A program made the position numbers and the translations under genes. Of a stretch of 64,000 bases of DNA, positions 14,260-28,600 are shown piece by piece (the stretch's first letter is position 1; each line of letters opens with the position of its first letter). This DNA comes from Plectrocnemia conspersa (taxonomy: Eukaryota > Arthropoda > Insecta > Trichoptera > Polycentropodidae). Where the stretch lies: assembly GCA_009617715.1 (NCBI GenBank), contig VTFK01000520.1, positions 124,001 to 188,000 of the forward strand, given 5' to 3'. The notes under the pieces are model-generated. The model saw only the letters and a list, made by a program, of their open reading frames with translations, did not search any database and was not told the origin of the DNA.

Positions 14260-17200
14260 AGTAGCGAAGAACCCATATGCGATTCTAAATAATTTTAAAG
14301 TTAATTTATTATTCCATAACACATGATCAAACATTTATTTCTAAGTATTTTCATATTAATAATTATTATCATCAAATAAAAATAATATTTTTTTATTATT
14401 ATATATGGCAGGGATGGCGTTTTGATTTTACGATTTTTTAGATATTGCTTGCCCATAAAATCTACGCACATCTTCTTTAAAATTTGTTATACAGATAATA
14501 AATGAAAGTATTTAAGCATTTTACATTTTTCATAACCGTTACAAGTCGTTGCAAATTTGTAACTACGTGGTTTTATATGTGTATTTTTATGCAAAATTTT
14601 ATGTTTGTTTTACCTACGTATGTTGTTATTCATACGTATATGTATTCTTTAAAAAATACTTTTTAAATAAATTATGTAATATATTATACATAAATTAGTC
14701 CTTATTTATTAAAAAAATTAATTTATTTATTATTAAAATTTACTATTTATCATATATATTATTTAATAATAATATTTCTCCTAATGACATATAATAAAAT
14801 AAAACTAGTTTCCTAAGAAAGGAATTTTCTGAAGCTAGATTAATAAATATTATATTATATATATATAATTTATTTTATAAATACACTGGTATATAAAACT
14901 TTTGGTCTTTAATAAATCGGAAAGAAAAATATATACACACATATTTACTTGTGTGCTAATTTACACCATATACATACAACACATTCATATGTATATGAGA
15001 AGATACAAGTTAATTAAAAGTTGATGACCTAATTCGTCTTTGCATGTAATTTTCAAATTTTTGCTAATGTAATATATAAGTTGAAAAATAATTTAACATT
15101 AATTAACATTATTCAACAATTTTTTTGCTAAATATAAAGTGATTTATTTTATATAATTAACAAAGTCTCATTTTTTCCCTTAATGATTTTTTGTTTTTAA
15201 ATATTGTAAAAGTTGTTTTTTAAATTTTAAGTAAGACTGAAATGAAAGTACATAATATATACTCTTATATGATATGTTAGAGATTCTTATATATATTATA
15301 TATTAAAATCACTTACATTTCACATAAGCTGAATTTGCCTCTAATATTTCGAATAATAAATTATTAACATACATGTAAAATATTCTACATAAAAATCGCC
15401 TAGTAATAATATTATATTTAAACATGTAAACGGATATGTAAACATGTTTTTATTATACATGTTTTTTTACAATACATGGTAAAATAATCATAAAAAGTCT
15501 ATACGTGTTATTGTATATTTAACACAAAAAATAATTTGTGTAAATATAAGTTATAAAATTATAAACTCTCTCCAGAAATTTGCATAATTATTTAAGAAAA
15601 AAATTATAAAAATCATATATTGTTATTAAATTTATTTTGACTAAGTACTTCAAATTTATTTTTGGCTTAAAACTGTATAAAACTTCAATAAATAGAAAAT
15701 TAAAGTATAAAATGGTAATTTTTAATTTATTTTAATTTAAATGTATGCTCTTTTTCAAAATTTTAATTATAAAAAAATGATGTTCTAATTTTCTTATCAA
15801 CTTGGTAATATAGTTTTGGGTCGTTGAGGCTAAATAGTTGTGACTATAAGGCCAAGCTAGACGCTGAAAAGCTAGTAGTAGTTAATATATAAGCATTTAT
15901 AAATAACCACATTTGTATGGAAATGTTTGATATTTGCCGCTATCTGGCTGTGGAGTGAAAATGACAGGTCTCGAAAGTCGAAGAGTCTTCGCTGGAGTGC
16001 TGAGTTCAATTTTCGTCGGTTGTGATCTATCGTGTTGTCTTACTGTCATAATCCTGGATGATTCGCTGATATGTATCGTCCTGTATCTCCGTCACCACGT
16101 TTCTCTTAGAATATTTTATTGCTGGTTTAAGACAGCTCTGGTGAGTCGCAGATAAGGATGTTGGCGGGCCAACTGCATTTCTTTTAGACATGCATAAAGT
16201 GTGCACACGACTTTAAAGTGAAAGAGCCTAGGTCATTAATTTAGAAGTATAAAAAAAATAGTTGAACGCAATAATAGTTTTCAGAGTACTCAGAACGGAT
16301 GTGCTAATATATGGTCTATGAAATAATAACCATCAAATTTCTTTTTATTTGTTCAAAATAGTCGTTAAAATGTATGTGTAGTTACAATCTATAGCATTTC
16401 TATCTATAAATAAAAAATAACTTTAATTATGCCATTTATTTAATAAATGCTAAAATTTATAGTTACACAAATTAAGAAATTAGCTATTAAGAAAAGTATA
16501 CATGCTAGAAATATATTGGAACACGCTGAGTTAAATTTACATAAAAATCTGATTATTTAATATTTATTGCGAAACATTGTAATCAAGTTTATTTCAAGAA
16601 AAAATGTTGTAGATGATTACGCGTTATAAGTAGCCGCAAAAAAGCTAATTATAATGCCTTTATCGATGTTTATCGTAGATGAGCAAAAGCTTAATCGAAT
16701 GTAAATTAGAAAAATATGTTAACCAAATCTCATTATATATTTTAAATAATAGACTAGTCAAATGTTATTAAGAAAAAATTGTTAAACATTTTTTTACTAT
16801 ATACGATATTATATTATAAATATTAGGCAGTAAAACATTTTGAAAATAGTATTTTTTCCGTGTGTAACTGTACATTGACACATTTATATCAGGCTTTTGA
16901 GAGCTATTGAATTTCAGTCGATACTATCTCTTTTTGGTTTTAATTTAGTTCAATTTGTATTATTTTTGGAGCTCGATCCGTCCCCACATATACATATATA
17001 ATATATTAGATTGTATGCTTAATTTCGTTATCGAATCGAATGCAACACAAGATTAATTCATCGCATTTGACACAGTATTAAATTATCAAACACACAGTAG
17101 TAGCTCAGTGAGAACCGTTAATTGGCAAAATCGTCGATCGAATAATTTGCAAAACCATACTTATCCTCTCGGTTAGCGTAAAATATAAATATTACTTTCA

Positions 17201-18540
17201 ATTAATTAAATCGCCACTTCACTCATTTTTCATGTTCAATATTATATATTAATTTGGCATCATATTTTGAAATGATATAGTGATTGCTGTAATTTATGAT
17301 CCTAATACCAATAATATGTTTGATTCGTGTGTACTAAATTATTATATCAATAATTGTGAATCTATAATTCTGATAAAACTGTTTTTTATAAATGTAGAAT
17401 TATGATAAAAATAAATAATAATTTATTTGTAAATGAATTGTTTGAAATTAAATTTTACATCTTTGATAAATGGTAATCTGAAATTAAATTATTTTCTCCA
17501 TTAAATTTTATTTTATTTAAAAGATAATTTTATGTATAAATTTTATAGTGGTAATAAAATCAACATTTATTACGAAATGCGTCATTCATACTAAAAATAC
17601 ATCTAGTTATATATTATTTTATTGGAAAACTTATTTGAAAAATTCACTAAACGCATTTTTTTTGATGAATCAGATTATATAAAATCGCAAACGTACCTAT
17701 AAATCTAATGATTCTCAGAAAATAAAATCTAAGAGAAAAGCGACCCTAGAATCAAAGAATACACGGGTTTAACTATTCTACCGTACATCAAAGAAATTAC
17801 TGACAAAATTGAGCTCGTGTCGGAGAAGCACAAAATTAATCCTTTTCGTGGAACAGAAGAAAATCCGTATAGTCATGCTTAGATACATTCAATATAATAC
17901 AATTAGCACTGAAATATTTACTATATTTTTTGTTACACAAAGATAGTGCTTTATAGATTCGAGCCCCGAAAAACAAACTAAAATATTGATGCTACATGGT
18001 GACTATAGTGTGCTTAACGCTTGAATATAAATTTATTTATAAAACAATTTAATACTAATAAAACTTTTAGTCATACACAAATGTAAGTAATAATTAACTT
18101 TGAGAATTATTAAACATATTCAGTTAAATTAATACACAATGTTATTCTGTTCATAAATTTATTATGCTAGAATATTATACATATATTACACCTTTCATAA
18201 ATATTATACTATCATTTATTTACAGTAGCTATCCATCACACTCCCTGATAAAAATATATATTATTTTGAATACCATTTGTTCTAAAACTTTCTCAGTTGT
18301 ACATTAGGATCCTGAAGAAAATTTAAACCTACCCTTTTCTTTCTTTGCTTCGACTAAATCTACAGATACTTATGAGGAAACATATTTAAATAAACAAGAA
18401 TATAATTTTAACGTAGTTTCTTTATGCATAATAACCTTGCGTTAAATACATGTAAATATAATACATTGTAAGCTAATCACATGGTAATTTATGATATACA
18501 AGCAAAAATAGAGAATTATTGTAATTAAAAATGCAATAAA
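14260..18540. other. AT-rich DNA, nothing coding found
   Basis: Low-complexity sequence with a short complex patch at about 15920-16230. The longest ORF there (73 codons, no ATG at its left edge) matches no family I recognise. ACATGTAAAC words in both orientations occur at 15420-15480. Confidence 0.6.
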
Positions 18541-18830
18541 TTTTACGTTCTAGTGTCTAACTTCACACAAACCTAATGTGCCATGAACATGTGGTCAGCT
18601 GCATTTTCCCATTCATTTGCCAACGGATACATATGTTGATATTGCCATGTTTTCAATATATCTTCACGCTCACTTTGCCGTTATTCCTGAGTGCCACGTT
18701 TTAATGGACGTTTATGGATTTTGCTCATGCAAATTCAATACATACACGATGAGTAAATCATTTTGGCCGCCTGTAGTGCCTGGGCATTAACATCGCAGGA
18801 GCGTACTAGGAAATATAGGCACATAAAAAA
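18540..18830. other. GC-richer islet with an octamer (POU) motif
   Basis: A complex noncoding segment containing ATGCAAAT at 18727-18734, the POU-domain octamer, plus CAGCTG and CATATG E-boxes. A candidate enhancer by composition only. Confidence 0.25.
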
Positions 18831-18839
18831 ATGACACCA

Positions 18840-20180
18840 TAATAAATAAATATATCATAGCGTGTACCGTGGAAACTCTTCGTGTTTAAAGTGTAGGCTT
18901 AAAAAGACATTTATGCTAATTTATTAAAAATATTTATAATAATAGGGTAATACCGGTGAGAGTTTTAATTATTTATCAAAAATAAAATCATTATTAGCGC
19001 CCCAAACCTCCTATTAAAATTTTAAATGAGAACCCTTATAATGAGAAAATGAGGTATGATAATAACTTTCTTTAAATATTAATTCAATTTTAGAATAAAG
19101 CATGATAGAGCATAAATGATGTAGTCGGAAAATTATTCATTTGATAAATATTAGGATTAGATTTTAATTAAATTTTTTTATAATTCAGTAATTTGTTAAA
19201 ATATTATATATGAAGAAAAAGTATATTAAAATATTTTAGTTTAATTGTATGCTTTTTATTTTAAATATATTTTTTTAAGTTAAAACAGCAAAAAAAATTA
19301 CAGGAGGTGTAAAATGGCGAAATATTCCTGTTATCGAATTCTTACTTAACTTCATCTAGTGTCCTCATAAATAAAAAAATATTTGACAAATACATTACGT
19401 TTCTAAGAAAATAGTAATTAATGTTATAAAGTGCACATACTTCCTTAAAATAATCTAATTGACAACTTCTTAATGTGTATAGAAATAACGTTATAAACGG
19501 GCAAAATGCATCAAAACCAGTAATAAAATTAAAATCAGAATTTTACATATAAATATTGTAAATTAGATAAGGCTATTTTTGTATAAAATTTACAGTGTGA
19601 TTTATGGACACAGCATAATAAGGCTATCTAGAATGCCATCACACAAGATATATAAAAAATGGTGATATATACAGAGCTTCACACGTGAAATTTGGCAGTG
19701 TTTCTCCATGCATGACGTGGAAATTATATGCCATTTGAGCTAATGGCCTGGATTACGTGGATGTGTATCAAAGTGGGAGCTTTTACTTACGCTCAGCCAT
19801 CTTCGCCTGAGAAAAAGTGTCAAACGAATATTTAGCCTGAAAAATGTCCTTATATATACATACATATAATATATCGAATACGTGTATATACGCGTATTCG
19901 TCGCGGCAGACACGCAACGCAAGTTTAGCTTTGAATAAGTGGGACGTTCTTGTCAGCCCTTCGAATTGTCGACGTGAAAATTTCATAGGTTTGTATGTAT
20001 GAAAAGCACTCAGAAACCCATATCGAATGTCAACGTCGAAGCCTTCCGCACGTACCGACATATTATATAATAATTTATTTACACCAATAGCAATATACAG
20101 AATTTGATAACGAAAACATCATGTTGTTTTTGTTGTAAAGTATCAAATTGTATGTAGGTATCGCTAAACGCTTACGCAGA
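18840..20180. other. AT-rich DNA with a noncoding islet at 19700-20060
   Basis: The first 850 bases are AT-rich. At 19700-20060 the composition rises, and two overlapping minus-strand ORFs of 60 and 92 codons appear in different frames. Neither resembles a known protein, and both are interrupted by AT microsatellite-like sequence, so I call no gene. Confidence 0.45.
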
Positions 20181-20189
20181 ATTGTGTAT

Positions 20190-21576
20190 CAGTGATCAGG
20201 GAAGCACGGCTCGGGAGCCGCATGCGGCCCATGTGAAAATACAACTACCATATTTTATCATCTAATATGTTTTAGTTCACAATCAGCATACAAATGTAGC
20301 ATATGGGTGGAATGTATAGCCAAATTTCAAGTGGCTTACTTTCATGTGATGTAAAATAATGAAGTCTGATATTTCATTAATTTTCGTAGTTCTATATATA
20401 TTATTATTTACAAAAAAACATTACAGATAACAGTTTAGTATTTTATATAATGCATATTCCATTAATACTTATTAACAATTTGTTGCGTTTTAGTTTTTTT
20501 TATTGTAAATATATAAATTGTTTTAATTTTTTTTATATATATTTGTATCAACAAAATAACTCTTAATTAAATAATTGATTAATTTTTAAAATCAAAGAAC
20601 TCTTATTCATTCATATGTAGGATGAAAGATTTTGCAGCTATAATTTTTGACCAGTTGCAGTATTGTTGCAGTCCGCTCCTGCTAAATTATTCAAAGTTAC
20701 GTTTTTAATTACTTTTTTAGACCAAGATTATGGATTTTGTTCCTTCCGTTCTACGAATAACCTGACTGATCCTATTATCTTTTACCAAAACATTTCTTGA
20801 TGCAAGAATACAAGTAGACAAAGAATGTTTGTCATGAATAAATATTAAAAAACGGTCGGATCTCAATGGTTAATATTAATTCAATTATTCCTAATGTATT
20901 TAGGCGGTCGTATATGGCTTGTAACTTATGACATCTGATTCTCAAAAAATTTTACCACCTCTTCGGGAGGCCTTAATGGTCCAACATGTGCCCTTTGCTC
21001 TTCTGTGATTTTTGGAGATATAGAATAGAAGCGCGTTTCTATTTGACGAGATGTCAGTTATTCGTGTCCATTATGAAACTTTAGTTTGCAGCATTCCTGA
21101 ATCAGGAGTTTTTAATTAAGAATACCTAAATAAAAAAATACTCACTTTTAATATAGAAAGTTTAGAAAAGGTTTTTAAGATACCTTTATAAGAGAATATT
21201 TGGTAATTTTTGTTCTTGCACCCCAGCGCTTTTATTTTATGAGCGTTAGAGTACGATTCGCTGAATTCTCGCACAAAGTTGTATGTCACACAAATTTAAC
21301 TTTTTTTGCGAGCTCCAGTTTTGGAGTAACTAAAAAAGTTGGCCAACGGAAGCACCTACGAACATCAACGCTCAACTATTGCGCAAAAAATAATTTATCT
21401 TCCAAATAAAGACTCCGGAATCTAATCCGGACCAAATTAAAAAATTGCATGTGGCTTACGAAACTGTAAAAGTCGCCAAAACAGAGATCAAAAAATATAT
21501 TACTTGCCCTGAAAACATTTTAAATCGTCCTGAAACTCTATTTGGCTCTTTTGTCTCAAAAGTTTGCCGACTCCTG
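20190..21576 (-). mobile_element. decayed hAT-like DNA transposon
   Basis: The right end, read on the minus strand, begins CAGGAGTCGGCAAACTTTTG, a typical hAT terminal inverted repeat, followed by an AAGAGCC-type subterminal word. The left end has CAGGG at 20197 and GGGAGCCGCATGCGG, another typical hAT subterminal word. The interior keeps a minus-strand coding-like stretch around 20970-21060 (ISPKITEEQRAHVGPLRPPE), ended by a stop. The left boundary (20190 or 20197) and target duplication are uncertain: the best 8-bp pair agrees at only five positions. The element is inactive. Confidence 0.5.
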
Positions 21577-21584
21577 TGTTATAT

Positions 21585-24500
21585 TATATAAATAAGTATT
21601 AAAACGCCGGATATGACCCAACAACAGTTTTGGTTAAATTTGAAACGACAAACAACCGCTAAAGAATACTTTGAATATTAAAGTCCAAATTACGTGGCTG
21701 TAACGTCAACAGACTTAAAATATCGATTACTTTATTTATATAAACTTGCTTAAGGCAAAAGTTACAATTTACACTGAATTTTAATTACATAGCACCAACA
21801 ATTTCAGAATAAGTTTATTTAATATTAAGACGATCTAATATGTATTATATTGAATATTTAATTGGTACTTTCATATACCATTATAATTAAAACCAAATGA
21901 TTATTAATTTATTAACAAATATTTTAAAATTTTATTAATTTTTTATAATAAATGTTGTGGGTACATTTTAATGAATACTCTAAAATAATGAGTTTTTGGC
22001 TTATTAAAAATATTCAGCCGATAAAATTAAGTAATCGACCTGTTTTACTAGAAAAATAATAATGTATAATAAATTTCGATAAATATAATATTAGTTGAAA
22101 TGAGTTGTAATAAACCTCATATTGTTAGTCATAATTCCATTCATAAATATTTTATACCGAAATTATTTTTATTGCGTACGTGGGTATGTTAAATTATACA
22201 GTAAAACTTATACAGCGTCGTTTTTATCATGTAGGATCTTATAACATACGAAACCTCATAAAATGGTTAAGGCCAAGAGAATACTCCCTAATGCGAATCA
22301 AATCAAACTTTCCATATTACCTCCGTGATATGAATATAAAATGAGCGTTTACGGACTAAAAAACAACGCGTAAGAAAATCGAAGAAAAATAATAATACTA
22401 GTAGTAAATTTAAAAATAAAGGTTTCTTAAAAGAAATATTTCATTACTCATTATACTTGATATTTTTTATAAAAGTATATTGATTATTTGTTCGTAATAT
22501 CTATTTTTAGCAAGACTTGTAGTATTATTTACGAGTTACGTTTATCATTTTTCATTATTTTTTTAAGAATTGTCATTCATATGTATTGTATACGATTTTT
22601 TTATTTGTACATTCATATATTTAAATTTTTTTAACATTAAGTTACATGTATATTCAGTACGATAGACCATTGGTATAGGTTGGTAACTATAAATAACCGA
22701 GTTTGAATCATATATGAACTCTAATGCTTTTTAATGTCTATCGTTTCTGTAAGAATGAAATTAGAATTTAATATACATTTACCTTTTTTTAGATTTTGCT
22801 AATCTCTCGGATGCATATACATATATCGTAATGAATAATCGCAAGAGCTTAGGCTTGCATAGTGACATATAGTAATTGTAAGGTGAAACCATAGGTTATA
22901 GTTAATAAAATATATTTCACTGATTTACAGCTTTTAAATATATTTTTTATACTAAAATAATGCTTATCTAATATAATTACTTATAACATATTTAAAAAAA
23001 AAATAACAATTTTTTAAAAAAAAAATGTATATTATTATTATTGATTTTTATTATTATTCTTATTTTAATAGTATAAAATAAAACAGTTAATTGTTTGTAA
23101 CGCTAAAGTGACAAAAAATTACAATTTTCTCCGTATAAAAGAGTGTACCATATCCTATATTACACATATTTTTATCTGTATATTTTATTGGGTCTTCCGC
23201 GTTTACAAAGATGAACATGTATTAAAACCATCTTAAATATGCTTTATATATTTGTTAAAAAGATCAAAATAATCTCTTGCAAGGGCTACATATTTTATTT
23301 CTATTTCAAGTATACGTTTTGGAACATAGCTCTGCTAATATAAAAATAACATATGAAACATTTATATGTAATTCTAATTAGAAATATTATTAACCTTGAA
23401 ACCATATCGATTCTTTTTGCAAAATAGGCAGTGGTTCTTTGTTTTTAGACTAATAAAGGATTTAAATTTTTTCATTTACTGATTTATACCGCTATGAAAA
23501 TTGTGGTACAGCATCTATCATTTTAATAAATACTGCATCATAAAAAGCTTCCCGTTGTCTTTCTTTGCAATTATTAGTATTTTTTATTAAAACCGTTATA
23601 TTATTTTATATATATTTTTAAAAAATTACTTACATCCTGCGATTATTTATTTAAGATGGTTTTGGATCGTGCTTTATCATATTATCTGTAATAAAGAAAG
23701 TCGCTTTTAAATTAAATTAAGTTACTCTCGAAAGTTACAATAAGTACATAAAAATAGCACCTGATTTTGAATATAAAATCAATAGCACAATAAGTTTTTT
23801 TAATTTAAATACGCCCTACATATCGTAAAGCTCCTTATTCCGAGTATTTTTTTTTAATAATTTTTCAATCAAGTGCTTATTTTGGTTTTAATTGATATGA
23901 TGAAATTTTTTAATCATAGATAATATATTTTTTAATCATTTACTCTGAACTATCGTCAAAATTAAAGAAAATTTAATAAGAGAAAGTTTTCTAAATTAAA
24001 TAAAATCTTATTATAATTTAATACAAAATATATTTAAAAGCGATTCATTGAAGCAAAATAACTTTCACAAAATGTTTTAATTTATGAGTTAATATTAATA
24101 CATATCATAGATTATTATAATTTTTTCTGTTCATGAATTTTAAATGTGGTCTTTTTATATTTATTTTATAATATAAGGTACTTTAATTGTAATATATATT
24201 AATATCTTGACAAGCTGTCAAAACCATATTCAAACTAAATATTATATCAAGAAATTAATTAGTTTAAACATGGATGCTCATATAAATGTATTTTACAATT
24301 ACGTGTTTATTTTATTATAGTATTTAATTTATTCTTAACATATAATTTTTATATTAACTTAATTTATATTATTATTATTGTATTATTTACTTTTCCTGTT
24401 TGTTAATTTTATTCATTCTGGTGTTGTATTTACATATTTTTTATTAGGAAAATATATAATAATCTACTTTTTTTAAACTTATATATAAGAACAAACTTAT

Positions 24501-25070
24501 GAGTAATATTTAAATAATCAACATTAATCAACCTAAATTTTTTATATTTTTCATAAAACTGAAGAAACTTTATTATAGTTCTGCTTTCAGTCCCATATTT
24601 TGCAATTTTTGTATTATTTTTATACATTACAAGCTATTAAAAATAATATCGCAAAAAAAATGTACATATTATATATAAATATATATTTTTTTCTTTGTAT
24701 TTATTATAACAAATATTTATTTAATATACACCACTATATAAAATTAATTTTGAAACTTTATAATCCTAGTTATAAATATAATATTTTAATTTTATAAATT
24801 TTATATAAATAAATTACATTAATAATTTATACGTGTTTAATGTTTTTATTTGTTGGTTAGTATTTTATATGATTTTAAAATAATAATATCAAATAATCCT
24901 GAAATATAAAAATATATAAAAAAATTTGCTATGGTAGCCATAATATATGTATGTATATTCGTATATCTAAGGGGATTAATTAAGTATCCATTGTAAAACA
25001 TTGTAATATAAAGTTTTTCCTGATTCAATAAAATATAAACACAAACAAATAATGAAAAAAAAATACTCTT
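21585..25070. other. AT-rich DNA, nothing found
   Basis: Extremely AT-rich. The ORFs around 24430-24840 consist almost only of A/T codons and are not credible genes. Confidence 0.6.
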
Positions 25071-25640
25071 CAAACTAGCCCAATTTGAAAAGTCGCGATC
25101 GCCTAACGAATACGCCTTTTCAATGTTTTCATCCGACACGCCTTTAGTTCGTTACTGAAGAGCATTTTCAATTGAATTAAAAAATAATGGGACTCGAGCT
25201 CGACCCTCCAAACTCTCTGATAAATTATAGTTTTAAACGTGTTTAATAATATCCGGCGGGTTTCCTCACATAAAATATTATGTACTGTTTCTAAACGAAG
25301 GTCCCGGACGAGACTTGGACCGGAACGGTCCGACAGTGTATGTATACATACATATACCTACAAAATATATAGGCGAGTTCGAATAAACGTAAACTCAAGT
25401 TAAAGTTTTGTTTACGGTAAACTCATCTTGTTACGTAGCAGCAAATACGATTTAGGCACTCTAAGTAAAAATAATGGTCGACGTTAGTCGCTCTGTTATT
25501 ATCTGGCGAGCATTTAGTACGCTCTAATTGGATTAAACATGTGAAATATGTATTTTACACTGCAAAGCTACGTCCGTTTGCTTGTATTTTATTTTGAAAT
25601 TTGACTAAGCATCCGACGGGTTTAATGTGAAAGTGATATA
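25070..25640. other. GC-richer noncoding islet
   Basis: Mixed composition with CGATCGC, GGGACTCGAGCTCGACC and a short palindromic GGACCGGAACGGTCC. No frame is open for long except the tail of an AT-driven minus-strand ORF. A candidate conserved noncoding element. Confidence 0.25.
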
Positions 25641-28600
25641 CGGGCTGTTTCAAAATGTTATATTAATGTAACAATACCATTGAGAAAATTCCACGTTGAT
25701 ACGAATTAATATTCAGCTTCTCTTAATCATATACTACCATAATCGTGTAGTTTTAAATGAATATTTTTGAAGTGTTGGAAGACTTTTTATATACAATATA
25801 TATGTATGCATATAAAAATTGTATTATATTCGTTGTTGTATTTTATCCATATGCATGCTGTAATATTTTCTTTCAAAATGTTTAGGCTAGCTGTTAAGTT
25901 CCTAGGAAAATAAATAAAGTGATTGACTTTTTAGTTCAAATAATATTAAATTTATTAATAGATTTTATTTATAACACTTACTATTGTTTTAGTTCTGATT
26001 AAATTAATATATTTATTAGATAAAGAAAGCTGCGTTAAAATTAAGCTTGTTCAGAGTTTTAAATAAAAATAAAAGTAAACGCACATAATTTACGTCTTAC
26101 GTATTTTATTTAGAGTAACAATTATAAAATTATATTTTTTTAATCAATACGTCAACGTTATTAACGCACTTAAAAAATGCACATAACAATAAAAAATATT
26201 TAAATCAGTAATAACGTACTAAATAACCTAATATTAATAAATGTAAATTTACTACGGTATATAAATATCGTATAAGCACGCTACAGTTTACTGATACCTT
26301 TATGAAAATATCAAAATTTCCATGAAGCAGTTTATCGACGTGGCTTGGGTCAAGTCAGCTTGTGCGAAATCCGATTTTTTTACCTTCTTATCCGTTTTTC
26401 GCCATATAATTCATGAACGGAAAAAAATCGACGAGGGACGAAAGCTCCGGTACCTAGGCACCCATCCTTTGTTTTTTTTTGTCACCCTTTTTTTGTTGTT
26501 TTCACCCACATCCTTTGCACCCATCATCAGCTGAAATCTTTCGTGAAAGGTGAATAACTACATTTTTATGTGGATAAAAGGCTCTCATTTAAAACCAGCG
26601 CATAGTTTCGAGTCTCACGACCCATTTTCGGAACCATTGTCTTTTGTTTAGCACTTTTCATTCGAACACAAAAGAGCGACGTAGGCAACGAACGAGGCTC
26701 TTATAGTCCACGAAATGGGTAGGGAGCTATTTTTATGCTGCCAGATTCAAGTAAATCTCGTCAATTTGAAAGTTTTCACGCGCTTGCCAACTGTTAAATA
26801 AAATACATACTAAGCTATAAAATATACCTTACTAGGCCTCATTAACATTAATTTAAACGGAAATATTTAACTATGCCAAACTACAAGTTGATTGTGAAAG
26901 TAAAATATGATATTTTTCACATTACATAAAAGCCTTAATATGGGATTATTATAAGAAAATTAATAATATTTTTAAATGTATGATATAAAAAAATATACAT
27001 AAAACTACAAGCTAATAAAATCTTGTCACCTAATAATTATTAATAAATGCGGAAAAAAACTTTATAATAAATACTCTATCAAATGTTTCGGATCTGAAAA
27101 TTCTTTCATTTTAAATACCAGGTTTAATAAAAAATTAATAACGTTTTTAAGATTAATTTATTTTTTCTTAAAACAAACTTTAATAGATATGTTTAGTCCA
27201 ACTTTATAACATAATAAATTAATATTACTTTTGACAATGTAATTAATTGTCACAATTAAGTAAAGCGTGTGTTGGTTTATAGGAATCGATATTCTATTTC
27301 CAGAATTTTATAAATATCGTATTGAGATGAACTTATTTGTCTGAACCTTTAGTTGCGTTATATCTCATTGTTTACGTCTTAAAGTTAAATGACAATAATT
27401 TATGTATCACTTTGGGCTTAAAAACCAATTTTACTTATTTCGTGTAGTGTATTAGTATTAAAATACTTTAATTAAACGTAGAAGTAGTATTACCATTTTA
27501 GGCCTCAAATCGTTTTCATTCAATATTGACTCACAAAAATAAAGCTCGCTGGAAAGCAGCTATGACGTAACACTAATAAAATAGTATCTTCAAATAAAAT
27601 CGTAAAACTCTAGCTTTAGTATTTTATTGTTGCTCTCCTACGAAGCACTAAACCTCCCCCGTACAAGCTTTTATGCGTATAGCCTACATTGTAATGTAGA
27701 AATCTGCATGAATTGAATAACTCTCTGTCCCGCAGGAGCGTCGGAAACATTCAATCAAAAATGGAATATCATTTCATATACATATGCACAACATGTAAGC
27801 CATTTTTGATTTTTACAAATCGATGTCAAACGCGCCATAGAAAGAATGTTTTATTTTTATATTACTTTCACCGGAGATCAATACACAATCATAATTCAAT
27901 TGAATATGATCTGCTCTCAAGCTATACATTTGATACTTTTAATAGGTTTATCATAGTCAGATTTATTTTAAGTACACACATACATTAATTGATAATATAT
28001 TTAGTTCAGAGGAAAAGTTCAAAATGACGAGTAAAGTTTGTTTTTAAAAAATTCATCAAGCACTATCTATATATTTACATAAATAAATTTCTATCTTTAG
28101 AATTAAAATTTAGGTGACTAATAATTCTCACTTCAAAAAATTGCTTCTGTAACCTATAGTATAAGCTGTGTATGTTCGATATATAAGATCATGATTTACT
28201 GAATCATTAAATCATAAATATATATATTTAATAAGTTAATATAAAATGTGTTATATATAGGTCCATATATGTCTATTTTAGCCAACCCTCGCCAGTTTCT
28301 ATGTTTTCGAATAACCCCCCATTTAGGACTTGCGTGCGTTTTCAGCAGCTACTAACGGAAATTGAAGCTGTCATTTAAGATATTGGCAAGGACATGTTGA
28401 ATTGAATAATGGGTAACTTTTCGTTACAGTAAAGAGAGGCGGGAAAGTAGCCTTTCTAGGATTTTCAGACCGTGTACATATACATACGTATGTATTGTAG
28501 ATACGTACCACTCCTTTTTTGTGTTTGTGTGCGAATGTATACGTGCAAATCTTATAACTTTTCAAGAGTAATATAAAAGCAGGTATTTCCTTTCTTGGGT

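Noticed and set aside
15934..16155. 73-codon cysteine-containing ORF
   Set aside because: It has no ATG at the left edge, no recognised family, and no splice context in common with a known gene.
24430..25139. Several overlapping ORFs of 65-97 codons
   Set aside because: Codons are almost all A/T-only (Ile, Tyr, Lys, Asn, Phe), on both strands at once. This is an artefact of AT-rich DNA. Only the first 30 or so codons of the 25139 ORF are compositionally normal.
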